A stretch of 23,033 nucleotides of DNA. Source: DASPTB01 sp035623615. GTDB lineage: Bacteria > Actinomycetota > UBA4738. Numbering within the stretch: position 1 is the stretch's first letter; each line of letters starts with the position of its first letter. The DNA lies in assembly GCA_035623615.1 (NCBI GenBank), contig DASPTB010000173.1, positions 1 through 23,033 on the forward strand, read 5' to 3'. The notes under the pieces were generated by a model. It did no database searches. It had not been told where the DNA came from and saw nothing but the letters and a program-made list of their open reading frames with translations. Shown here one piece after another: positions 8,019-14,479 of this stretch. The position numbers were made by a program, and so were the translations under genes.

Positions 8019-9616
8019 GCGCGCCGTCCCGCCGATCCTCCGGCGGCGCCGTGCACCTCGAGCTCCTCGCGGACAACGCTCCGATCGTCGAACGGAATCG
8101 TCCGGTCGGCGAACTGCTGGCCCGTCTCGTGCCCCTTGCCCGCGACCACGACCACGTCGCCCGCCCGGGCCTCGCCGAGCGCCAGCCCGATTGCGGCGCG
8201 GCGATCCGGCTCGACGGTGAAGGCGCCGCTGCCCGCCCGGGCGCCCTCGCGGATCTCCTCGATGATCGCCAGCGGATCCTCGGACCGCGGATTGTCGCTG
8301 GTGACCACGCTCAGGTCGGCCAGCTCGGTGGCAAGGCGGCCCATCAGCGGCCGCTTCCCGCGGTCGCGATCGCCGCCGCACCCGAACACCACGATGACGC
8401 GGCCGCCGCTCGCGAGCTCGCGCACCGCGCGCAGGACGTTCTCCAGGCTGTCGGGCGTGTGCGCGTAGTCCACGACCACGGTGAACGGCTGGCCCGCGTC
8501 CACCGCCTCCAGCCGTCCGGGAACGCCTTCGAGCGACTCGATTCCCCGGGCGATGGCGTCGTCGGCGATGCCCAGGAGGCGCGCAGCCACGAACGCGCCG
8601 AGACAATTCATCGCGTTGTACGGCCCGCGGAGGCGCGAGCGGACGGGCTGTCCGTCGACGTGGAAGGACAGGCCCGCACGGTCCAGCACGACATCGGTCG
8701 CGACGACGTCCGCGCCCGTGGAGCGAATCCCGAATGTCGTCGTCGGCACGGAGGATAGCGTCGCCAGCCGCTCGCCTTCCGGAGTGTCCACGTTCACGGC
8801 CCCGGCACTGCTGAGCGCACCGGTGAACAACCGCGCCTTCGCCTGGAAGTACGCCTCCATGGTGCCGTGGTAGTCGAGATGGTCCTGCGAGAGGTTCGTG
8901 AACAGCGCGCACGCGTAGCGCGTTCCGTCGACCCGGTGCTGGTCGAGACCGTGGGAGGAGACCTCCATCGTGGCAGCGCGCACCCCTGCCGCCGCCATGC
9001 GCGCCAGCACGCGCTGCAGGTCGCACGCCTCGGGCGTGGTGCGCTCGAACGGCACGCCTTCGCCGGCGATCCGGACGCCGGTGGTCCCGATCACGCCGGG
9101 CGTCGCGCCCGCCGCGTCGAAGACCGCCTCCAGCAGGTAGGTCGTCGTGGTCTTCCCGTTCGTCCCGGTCACGCCCGCCACGGGAAACCGCTCGGAGGGG
9201 TTCCCGAAAAACGCCGCCGACACGGGACCCATGGCCTCGCGAACCGAGGGCACGAGCACCTGCGCGCACCGCACGGGCACCTCGCGCTCGGCGACGACGG
9301 CGGCCGCGCCCGCGTCCGCGGCCGCCGGCGCGAAGTCGTGGCCGTCGACGTGGTCCCCGCGAACGCAGAAGAAGAGCGCCCCGGGAAGGACGTCCTGGGA
9401 GCGGTACGTGACGTCGGTGACGCGCACGCCGAGGTCGCCGCGCACCTCGGCATGCGGTGCCGCGGCGGCGAGATCGGCGAGCGAGCGCGCGCCCGCCGGC
9501 TGCGGTTCGGTGCGAGGGGCCACGTCGCGGGAGTCGATCGAAGCTCGTACACCCGGGCCCTCGCCGATCGGCGTCACGGCCCAAGCGTGCGGCGAGCTTA
9601 GCATGGCCCGGTTCAC
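8015..9616 (-). CDS. murE: UDP-N-acetylmuramoyl-L-alanyl-D-glutamate--2,6-diaminopimelate ligase MurE
   Basis: This ligase adds the third residue of the stem peptide. The 533-residue product contains VTDVTYRSQDVLPGALFF, the P-loop VTGTNGKTTTT (149-159), EVSSHGLDQHRVDG, NLSQDHLDYHGTMEAYFQAK with the lysine expected to be carbamylated, VDYAHTPDSL, GCGGDRDRGKRPLMG and AGKGHETGQ. The substrate-recognition motif is DNPR (441-444), which in this family marks meso-diaminopimelate rather than lysine specificity. The GTG start at 9616-9614 lies one base after the ftsI stop. An ATG four codons downstream (9604-9602) is a possible alternative, with AGGGTGA in front of it. About 43 residues precede the first conserved segment. 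Confidence 0.96.
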   Translation of the reverse strand: MNRAMLSSPHAWAVTPIGEGPGVRASIDSRDVAPRTEPQPAGARSLADLAAAAPHAEVRGDLGVRVTDVTYRSQDVLPGALFFCVRGDHVDGHDFAPAAADAGAAAVVAEREVPVRCAQVLVPSVREAMGPVSAAFFGNPSERFPVAGVTGTNGKTTTTYLLEAVFDAAGATPGVIGTTGVRIAGEGVPFERTTPEACDLQRVLARMAAAGVRAATMEVSSHGLDQHRVDGTRYACALFTNLSQDHLDYHGTMEAYFQAKARLFTGALSSAGAVNVDTPEGERLATLSSVPTTTFGIRSTGADVVATDVVLDRAGLSFHVDGQPVRSRLRGPYNAMNCLGAFVAARLLGIADDAIARGIESLEGVPGRLEAVDAGQPFTVVVDYAHTPDSLENVLRAVRELASGGRVIVVFGCGGDRDRGKRPLMGRLATELADLSVVTSDNPRSEDPLAIIEEIREGARAGSGAFTVEPDRRAAIGLALGEARAGDVVVVAGKGHETGQQFADRTIPFDDRSVVREELEVHGAAGGSAGRRA

Positions 9617-9617
9617 C

Positions 9618-11480
9618 CTAGCCCGGACTGACGGCGTGAGGGGGGATGGGTGGTTTCGCCGCCGGAGGGATCCGGAGTCGAGCCAGGGCGAACCGGGCCA
9701 CGTTCTTGAACAGCGGAGCCGCTGCGACTCCGCCGTAGATCGTCGCGGGGTCGTCGATCACCGCCGCGATCACGAGCGCGGGATGCGACGCGGGCGCGAA
9801 GCCGATGAACGACGCCACGTACTTCTTGGTGTAGCCGGGGCGGTTCTGGCGCGGGATGCGGGCGGTTCCCGTCTTGCCCGCGACCCAGAAACCCGGGATC
9901 TGCGCCTCCACGCCGGTTCCGATGTCGACCGCGTACGCGAGCATGCGCGTCACGACGGCGGCCGTGTGCTCCGAGACCACGCGACGCGTGTCGGGCGCCG
10001 GGGCGGGCTGGAACTTCCCGTTCGCGTCCACCGTGCCGCGCACCAGACGGGGCTGGACCCAGACGCCGTCGTTCGCGATGGTCGCGTACACCGACGCCAT
10101 CTGCAGCGGCGTCACCGCGAGGCCCTGACCGAACGCCATCGTCGCGAGGCTCACGCCCGACCAGGTGTCGACCGGCGGCAGGATGCCGGCCGATTCGCCT
10201 GGGAACCCAACCCCCGTCGGCTGGCCGAACCCGAACCGCCGCAAGTAACGGTAGAAGCGATCCTGACCGATCGTGTCCGCCACCTTGATGGCGCCGACGT
10301 TGCTCGAGTACGCGAGGATGTCGGCGAGCGTCATGGTCTGCACGGGATGCGTCTCGGCGTCGTGAATGACGGCGTCGTACACGCGGATCTGGTCCGGCAC
10401 CACGAACCGTTGCCGCAGGCCCACCGAGTGCTCCTGGAGGGCGGCCGCGACCGTGATCACCTTGTTGACCGACCCCGGCTCGTACACGTCGGTGACGGTG
10501 CGGTTGCGCAGGTAGTTGGGGTTCGCCTCGGCGAAGGTGTTGGGGTCGAACCACGGGTACGTCGCCATCGCCAGGATGTCCCCCGAGTGCGGGTCCATGA
10601 CGATGACCGAGCCACCCGAGCCACCGTTCGCGCGAACCGCCTGGGCGAGCGACTGCTGCGCCTGGTACTGGATGTCGCGGTCGATGGTGAGCACCAGGTC
10701 GTCGCCGGGAACGGGCGGTGTCGACGTCGACCCGGCCTGGGGAATGAGGGTTCCGTCGGGATCCTCCTGGACGACCTCGTGCCCGGGCCGTCCCGTGAGC
10801 AGTTGCTGGTACTGGCGCTCCAACCCCGCAAGCCCCGTGCCGTCCACCCCGACGAACCCGAGGACCTGCGGCGCGAGGGCCCCGGCCGGGTAGTAGCGGC
10901 GCGTGTCGGAGGTGAACCCGATCCCGGGGAGCGAGGCGCGCTCGAGGCGCGCCGCCACGTTCAGGGCGACGCCACGCTGCACGTACACGAAATGAATGAG
11001 GTCGCCTTGGGAGTCGGTCCTGGTCGCCAGAAGCTTGCGCACCGGGGTGACCTTGATCTTCAACGTCTTCGCGATCGCTCGCGCTTCGCCGGCCGGGTCG
11101 CGAACCAGCTGCGGATCGGCGTAGACGTCCTTGGCGGGGAGCGACATCGCGAGCTCGGTTCCGCTGTCGTCGAAGATCGTGCCGCGCGGCGCCGGAAGCG
11201 TCAGGTCCCGGACGCGCTGGTCGACGGCCATGGACGTGAGCGCGTTCGCGTCGCGCACCTGCAGCACCACCAGCCGGGTGAGGATCGTGGCGAGGCCGAG
11301 CGCGGCGACCACGAACATAGCCATCACGCGGTGTGCGGGGCCGTGGTGGTCGGCGGCGTGCTTCCCGTGCGGCCCGTGCAGGCCGTGCGCGCCCGGGCCG
11401 TGCGCCTCGTGCCGGCCGTGCTGCGCGCGCCGCGTGTTCGGCGAGCTCGTGCGCCTGGCTTCGTGCCTGCCCTGCGTCAC
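9618..11480 (-). CDS. ftsI: Septal class B penicillin-binding protein FtsI (PBP3-like transpeptidase)
   Basis: This membrane-anchored DD-transpeptidase cross-links septal peptidoglycan with FtsW. The 620-residue product has a cytoplasmic N-terminus of about 51 residues with 11 histidines between residues 6 and 50, one membrane anchor (about 53-75), the class B dimerisation region (RGTIFDDSG at 99-107, a MrdA-like start), and the transpeptidase domain. The three active-site motifs are SVNK (337-340), SSN (392-394) and KTG (536-538). The protein ends about 80 residues after KTG with a Pro-rich tail and has no PASTA repeats. The GTG start at 11480-11478 overlaps the ftsL stop as GTGA. The histidine-rich tail is unusual and is reported as a finding. 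Confidence 0.95.
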   Translation of the reverse strand: MTQGRHEARRTSSPNTRRAQHGRHEAHGPGAHGLHGPHGKHAADHHGPAHRVMAMFVVAALGLATILTRLVVLQVRDANALTSMAVDQRVRDLTLPAPRGTIFDDSGTELAMSLPAKDVYADPQLVRDPAGEARAIAKTLKIKVTPVRKLLATRTDSQGDLIHFVYVQRGVALNVAARLERASLPGIGFTSDTRRYYPAGALAPQVLGFVGVDGTGLAGLERQYQQLLTGRPGHEVVQEDPDGTLIPQAGSTSTPPVPGDDLVLTIDRDIQYQAQQSLAQAVRANGGSGGSVIVMDPHSGDILAMATYPWFDPNTFAEANPNYLRNRTVTDVYEPGSVNKVITVAAALQEHSVGLRQRFVVPDQIRVYDAVIHDAETHPVQTMTLADILAYSSNVGAIKVADTIGQDRFYRYLRRFGFGQPTGVGFPGESAGILPPVDTWSGVSLATMAFGQGLAVTPLQMASVYATIANDGVWVQPRLVRGTVDANGKFQPAPAPDTRRVVSEHTAAVVTRMLAYAVDIGTGVEAQIPGFWVAGKTGTARIPRQNRPGYTKKYVASFIGFAPASHPALVIAAVIDDPATIYGGVAAAPLFKNVARFALARLRIPPAAKPPIPPHAVSPG

Positions 11481-12007
11481 GGTTCCTCTCCGATCACCGG
11501 CTTCAGGGCGGCCGACGGCGGTGCGTCGGACCCCGTCGTGCCGCCGGGCGGTGGGTCGATGCCCGGCACCCGAAGCGTCTGCACCTGTGAGGCGTCGGGC
11601 AGGACCATGCCGTGCCGTTGCGCGGCGGCAGCGACGCGCGACGGCGCCGACAATGCCGCCGCCTGGGCCTTCAACTCCCCGTACTGGAGCTGCAACTCGC
11701 GTGTGCGCTCCTGGAGGTCCTGCATCCGAAAGGACTGCTGCGCAACGAACGCTTGCAACGTCACGATGCCGACCAGCAGGCCGGCGACGATCAGGCCGAA
11801 CAGCATCAGCAGCGGCGCGCGGCTCCGTCGGCGGCGCTGCGCCGGCCGCACGACGCGCAGCCGCGCCTTCTTCGCCGGCTTCGCGCGGGAGGTCGGGGAC
11901 GCACCGGGCCGAGCCGACGCCGGCCTCCGTCGAACCGGCCGGGCTGGCGTTCGCGCCGGCGACGCCGGCCGCGCGTGGGTCGGAGCGCCGACTGGTTGCG
12001 CGCTCAC
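11477..12007 (-). CDS. ftsL: FtsL-like cell division protein (septum formation initiator type)
   Basis: A 176-residue bitopic membrane protein in the conserved ftsL slot between rsmH and ftsI. It has a long cytoplasmic N-terminus (1-64) rich in Pro, Ala and Arg, one membrane segment (about 65-88), then a short coiled-coil-like stretch (90-120, QSFRMQDLQERTRELQLQYG) and a segment containing RHGMVLPDASQVQTL, like the end of septum-initiator proteins. A Pro/Gly-rich tail closes it. FtsL proteins bind FtsB/DivIC and FtsQ and activate FtsWI; sequence is poorly conserved, so the call rests on topology and position. The GTG start overlaps the rsmH stop as GTGA, and the stop overlaps the ftsI start. 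Confidence 0.85.
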   Translation of the reverse strand: MSAQPVGAPTHARPASPARTPARPVRRRPASARPGASPTSRAKPAKKARLRVVRPAQRRRRSRAPLLMLFGLIVAGLLVGIVTLQAFVAQQSFRMQDLQERTRELQLQYGELKAQAAALSAPSRVAAAAQRHGMVLPDASQVQTLRVPGIDPPPGGTTGSDAPPSAALKPVIGEEP

Positions 12008-12885
12008 GCCGCCTCCTCGCGGATTCGGTCCGCGGCCCGCAGCTTGGCGCTGCGCGCCCGCGGGTTCCTCGCCGCCTCAGCCGCCGACGGGCGAATCGGC
12101 TTCTTCGTGACCGGCTCGAGCGACTCGGACCCCGCGAGGAATCGCTTGACGAGGCGGTCCTCGAGCGAGTGATACGAGATGACGGCGATCCGGCCGCCCG
12201 GCTCGAGGAGACTCGCCGCCTGGGGAAGGGAGGCGGCGAGCTCCCCGAGCTCGTCGTTGACCTCGATGCGAATCGCCTGGAACGTCCTTCGCGCGGGATG
12301 CGGCCCGCTCCGGCGCCGCGGAACGGCGCCTGCGACGATCGCCGCAAGCTGTGAGGTGGTTTCGATCGGCTCCCGCCGCCTGGCGCGCACGATGGCGGCG
12401 GCGATCCGTCGCGAGAAGCGCTCGCCACCGTTCTCATAGATGATGCGTGCGAGCTCTTCCTCCGAGCAGGAGTTCACGACGTCGCGCGCCGTCGGCCCGT
12501 CGCCGCCCATCCGCATGTCGAGCGGAGCGTCGGCTCGGTAGGAGAACCCCCGGTCGGCGGTGTCGAGCTGCATCGACGAGACGCCGAGGTCGTACAGGAC
12601 GCCGCCGACCTCGCCGAGCCCGGTCCCGCGGACCGCCTCGGCCAGGCGCGAGAAGCGCTCGTCGACGGTCCGGAACCGCGTCCCGAAGCGCCGAAGCCTC
12701 GTCGCGGCGAGTTCGCGGGCCGCCGGGTCGCGATCCACCGCGACCACCGTCTCGACGCCCGCCTCAAGAAGGGCCTCCGCGTGCCCCCCCGCTCCCACCG
12801 TCGCGTCCACCACGATCGACCGCCCCTCCAACAGTTCGACCACCTCGGTCACCAGGACCGGAACGTGCGACTCGTTCTCAGGCAA
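12004..12885 (-). CDS. rsmH: 16S rRNA (cytosine1402-N4)-methyltransferase RsmH
   Basis: This SAM-dependent enzyme methylates the exocyclic N4 of C1402 in the ribosomal decoding centre. The 293-residue product has the family opening HVPVLVTEVVELL, the SAM-binding motif VDATVGAGGHAEALL (26-40), VAVDRDPAA, LGVSSMQLDTADRGFS, RIIYENGGERFSRRIA, HPARRTFQAIRIEVNDEL and ISYHSLEDRLVKRF. The only start codon available in this frame is TTG at 12885-12883; the frame is closed by a TGA not far upstream. No clear Shine-Dalgarno sequence precedes it, but it overlaps the end of the microprotein gene by 8 bases (TTGCCTGA). Translation is therefore probably coupled to that small gene. Confidence 0.96.
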   Translation of the reverse strand: MPENESHVPVLVTEVVELLEGRSIVVDATVGAGGHAEALLEAGVETVVAVDRDPAARELAATRLRRFGTRFRTVDERFSRLAEAVRGTGLGEVGGVLYDLGVSSMQLDTADRGFSYRADAPLDMRMGGDGPTARDVVNSCSEEELARIIYENGGERFSRRIAAAIVRARRREPIETTSQLAAIVAGAVPRRRSGPHPARRTFQAIRIEVNDELGELAASLPQAASLLEPGGRIAVISYHSLEDRLVKRFLAGSESLEPVTKKPIRPSAAEAARNPRARSAKLRAADRIREEAA

Positions 12886-13000
12886 GGAACCGGACGGCGA
12901 GCAGCCCGACGCCCAGGTAGGCGAGCAGCGTGCCCGCCATCAGCGCGATCAGCGACACGCTCTGCCGGAACTCCCGAAACAACGACCCTCGTCCGCTCAT
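12878..13000 (-). CDS. 40-residue single-pass membrane microprotein between mraZ and rsmH
   Basis: An ATG at 13000-12998 opens a 40-codon frame ending in TGA at 12880-12878. It is preceded by GGGAGGAG (13012-13005) with six bases between GGAGG and the ATG, one of the strongest ribosome sites in the operon. The product begins MSGRGSLFREFRQS, a short basic cytoplasmic segment, and continues with a hydrophobic stretch of about 22 residues (SLIALMAGTLLAYLGVGLLA) ending VRFLA. It starts 18 bases after mraZ and overlaps the rsmH TTG start by 8 bases, so ribosomes ending here could feed rsmH. I do not recognise the family. A divisome-associated membrane peptide or merely a coupling leader are both possible. 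Confidence 0.75.
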   Translation of the reverse strand: MSGRGSLFREFRQSVSLIALMAGTLLAYLGVGLLAVRFLA

Positions 13001-13004
13001 CCCG

Positions 13005-13012
13005 CTCCTCCC
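13005..13012 (-). promoter_or_regulatory. Strong Shine-Dalgarno site of the microprotein gene
   Basis: On the minus strand the sequence reads GGGAGGAG, leaving six bases between GGAGG and the ATG at 13000. It lies in the 18-base gap after the mraZ stop. It decides the start of the 40-residue gene and, through the 8-base overlap, probably also supplies ribosomes to rsmH, which has only a TTG start and no obvious site of its own. Confidence 0.7.
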
Positions 13013-13018
13013 GCTTTC

Positions 13019-13447
13019 TCACGCGTCGGGGTCGAGCGCCCCGCTCGCATACGCCCCACCGTGCGACTGCTCGTACCGGTCCCACGTTTCGCGGGACCAG
13101 ATCTCCAGACGGTCGGAGACCCCGATCACCAGCACCTCGCGCGCGATCCCCACCGTCGAACGGAGCTTCTGGGGGATCACCAGACGACCCTGACCGTCGA
13201 GGTCCACGCGTTCGGCGTTGCCGAAGAACATGCGGGCGTAGGCTCGCGCGTGCTGACCGTTGAGCGGGCGCGACCTGACCTCCACGCTCCGCTGCTCCCA
13301 TTCCTCTTTTGGGAAGGCGAAGAGGCAGCCGTCCTGGCCGAGCGTCAGGTACACGCCGTCGGCAAAAGGGTCGCGGAACTTCGCCGGCAAGGCGATCCGC
13401 CCCTTCGTGTCGAGTTGGTACCGGTGCTGACCAAGCAGCTCCGCCAC
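13019..13447 (-). CDS. mraZ: Transcriptional regulator MraZ
   Basis: MraZ is a DNA-binding protein of the SpoVT/AbrB fold that forms ring oligomers and controls its own dcw operon. The 142-residue product carries the two family half-motifs, DTKGRIALPAKFR (13-25) and DGQGRLVIPQKLR (84-96). The start chosen is GTG at 13447-13445: it gives the family's usual length and opening (LLGQHRYQLD), and is preceded by a long GGAGGAGGAGGGG purine tract. A longer reading from 13498 would begin upstream of the predicted transcription start, inside the promoter. It is the first gene of the operon and lies directly downstream of four GTGG boxes that are candidate binding sites for its own product. Confidence 0.95.
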   Translation of the reverse strand: MAELLGQHRYQLDTKGRIALPAKFRDPFADGVYLTLGQDGCLFAFPKEEWEQRSVEVRSRPLNGQHARAYARMFFGNAERVDLDGQGRLVIPQKLRSTVGIAREVLVIGVSDRLEIWSRETWDRYEQSHGGAYASGALDPDA

Positions 13448-13462
13448 CCTTCCCCTCCTCCT

Positions 13463-13498
13463 CCACTGCGTTCCACGTTTATGCCACTGACACTCCAC
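13463..13498 (-). promoter_or_regulatory. Four GTGG direct repeats, candidate MraZ operator
   Basis: On the minus strand GTGG occurs at 13498-13495, 13487-13484, 13476-13473 and 13466-13463. Start-to-start distances are 11, 11 and 10 bases, one helical turn each, so all four face the same side of the DNA. The first two fall in the spacer of the mraZ promoter and the third just after the -10 element. In E. coli, MraZ binds TGGG-type direct repeats on a 10-base period upstream of mraZ. The position and period match; the exact box here is an inference. Confidence 0.65.
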
Positions 13499-13506
13499 CA
13501 GGTCAA
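13478..13506 (-). promoter_or_regulatory. Sigma70-type promoter of the dcw operon (mraZ promoter)
   Basis: On the minus strand TTGACC (13506-13501) is separated by exactly 17 bases from CATAAA (13483-13478). The predicted transcription start near 13471 leaves a leader of about 24 bases with the purine-rich ribosome site before the mraZ GTG at 13447. The promoter is overlapped by the GTGG repeat array, consistent with repression by MraZ. No other convincing promoter was seen further downstream in the operon. Confidence 0.6.
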
Positions 13507-13684
13507 GGCACGTGCGGGAATTACAGGGGGTGGATTTCTGAAGGGAGGAGCACCGGAACCCATTGGGGTGGAGGAGAAACGGAGGAGAAGCCTCGTGCTC
13601 GAGTCGTACAGATGTTCGAGTGCGAGAGGTCGCGGGGGGACGCGAGGCCTCGCCCCGAACAAAAAGGAACGCGTGATGACGTGA

Positions 13685-14164
13685 TTAGAGGAAGGGCTCC
13701 CACTCCGGCTCGACGCGCCCGATCGAGAGCCGGAAAACGTCCTTCGGGGCTGCCGGCCTGCGCCGCATCTTCAAGCCGGCCTCGGAGACCGTCCGGTTCT
13801 CCTTCCGGGAGTTGCAGCGGCGACAGGCTGCCACGACGTTGTCCCACGCGTGAGCGCCCCCCCGAGACCTGGGCATCACGTGGTCGACGTTCTCGGCCGG
13901 CGCCCCGCAGTACTGGCAGGTCCACTCGTCGCGGGCGAAGACGCCGCGGCGGGTGAGCGCGGCGTGGGCCCGGTAGGGCACGCTGACGTAGTAGCGCAGG
14001 CGGACGACCGTCGGAGCGGGCATCTCCAGACGTTCGGAACGGAACACCACACCGTTCGAGGCCAGCACGACGGCCTTCTCCTTCATGACGAGCACGACGG
14101 CTCTTCGTGCTGCGACGACGGCGAGGGGCTGATGCGTGGAGTTCAGGACAAGCGATCTGGGCAC
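13685..14164 (-). CDS. HNH endonuclease family protein
   Basis: A 159-residue protein of a small HNH nuclease family widespread in actinobacteria and cyanobacteria. It opens with the family's SLVLNSTHQPLAVVAARRAVV segment. The nuclease core follows: CQYC (83-86), VDHVMPRSRGG (93-103) with His95, WDNVVAACRRCNSRK (107-121) with the second Cys pair (114 and 117) for structural zinc, and Asn residues completing the HNH signature. The core looks intact. The true substrate of this family is not established; it is not evidently part of a restriction system or a mobile element here. The GTG start at 14164-14162 has AGGTGAGG just upstream. It lies upstream of mraZ in the same direction, but the mraZ promoter between them suggests separate control. 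Confidence 0.9.
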   Translation of the reverse strand: MPRSLVLNSTHQPLAVVAARRAVVLVMKEKAVVLASNGVVFRSERLEMPAPTVVRLRYYVSVPYRAHAALTRRGVFARDEWTCQYCGAPAENVDHVMPRSRGGAHAWDNVVAACRRCNSRKENRTVSEAGLKMRRRPAAPKDVFRLSIGRVEPEWEPFL

Positions 14165-14181
14165 GTCCTCACCTGGCGGCG

Positions 14182-14187
14182 AGTATA
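14182..14187 (-). promoter_or_regulatory. Possible -10 element of the HNH endonuclease gene
   Basis: TATACT reads on the minus strand 17 bases before the HNH GTG start. A transcription start near 14175 would leave a leader of about 11 bases holding the AGGTGAGG ribosome site. The -35 region at the right distance (GTCATC) is a poor match, so this is tentative. Confidence 0.3.
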
Positions 14188-14231
14188 CCGGCCGCCTTCA
14201 GGGCGATGACGACATCACCACACGAGGACAC

Positions 14232-14260
14232 TTGACGAATCGGACTTACACGCGTGTAAT
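14232..14260 (+). promoter_or_regulatory. Strong sigma70-type promoter facing moxR
   Basis: TTGACG (14232-14237), a 17-base spacer and TGTAAT (14255-14260) form a near-consensus promoter. Transcription would start near 14267, about 255 bases before the moxR GTG at 14522. A perfect palindrome covers the end of the spacer and most of the -10 element, the classic place for a repressor operator. It would drive the moxR-DUF58-transglutaminase operon with a long leader. Confidence 0.6.
14246..14259. promoter_or_regulatory. Perfect 14-base palindrome, candidate operator
   Basis: The bases TTACACGCGTGTAA read the same on both strands, a length rare by chance in so small an intergenic region. It sits on the -10 element of the moxR promoter. 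Dimeric regulators such as TetR-family repressors bind sites of this kind; the binding protein here is unknown. Confidence 0.5.
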
Positions 14261-14312
14261 TCTTGTCAGGGAAGGCGGCGTGCCGTTCCTTTCGAGGAAT
14301 GAAGGACGCCCA

Positions 14313-14343
14313 GCCGAGTCCGTCCCACACGCGCGGGCTCGGC
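14313..14343 (+). other. Possible hairpin in the long moxR leader
   Basis: GCCGAGTCC (14313-14321) can pair with GGGCTCGGC (14335-14343), nine pairs including one G-T, around a 13-base loop. No run of T follows, so it is not a typical terminator. In DNA this GC-rich such hairpins arise easily by chance; its only support is its place within an unusually long leader. Confidence 0.25.
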
Positions 14344-14450
14344 GAATTCACGACATAGGGGCCGCGCGGGGCGTCCGAGGCATGAAGGAGGGACGACCGC
14401 CGCCTTCCCCATCTCGTTCTGCCGGCGGGCCGAGGTGGACGGCACCCCCC

Positions 14451-14479
14451 GGAAACTGTTGGGGCCCCCGCCGCGTATA
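14451..14479 (+). promoter_or_regulatory. ECF-sigma-like promoter candidate close to moxR
   Basis: GGAAAC (14451-14456), a 17-base spacer and CGTATA (14474-14479) resemble the GGAAC/TGAAAC and CGT elements used by extracytoplasmic-function sigma factors. It would start transcription about 35 bases before the moxR GTG. Spacing and a single example make it tentative. Confidence 0.3.

Noticed and set aside
6585..9584. A single 999-codon reading that would fuse an upstream segment to MurF
   Set aside because: The part upstream of 8018 is MurE read in the wrong frame; MurF starts at the ATG overlapping the murE stop.
9147..12110. 987-codon plus-strand frame opposite murE, ftsI and ftsL
   Set aside because: Composition is that of a GC-driven shadow frame, with no conserved motif, while the minus strand carries intact enzymes through the whole span.
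13448..13498. A longer MraZ starting at 13498
   Set aside because: That start lies inside the predicted promoter, upstream of the transcription start, and adds a non-conserved segment; the GTG at 13447 gives the usual family length.
13571..13589. Two GAGGAGAA repeats before mraZ as ribosome sites of a plus-strand gene
   Set aside because: No plus-strand frame with protein-like composition begins after them.
13642..13653. Palindrome GCGAGGCCTCGC between the HNH gene and mraZ as a terminator or operator
   Set aside because: No loop and no T-run follows it on the minus strand, and short GC palindromes are common in such DNA.
13685..14164. HNH gene as part of a mobile element or defence island
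   Set aside because: No transposase, integrase, methyltransferase, terminal repeats or change of base composition is seen around it; the family is a common chromosomal neighbour in actinobacteria.
14286..14299. TTCCT-TTCG-AGGAA hairpin with a stable tetraloop in the moxR leader
   Set aside because: A five-pair AT-containing stem is too short to claim function without comparative support.
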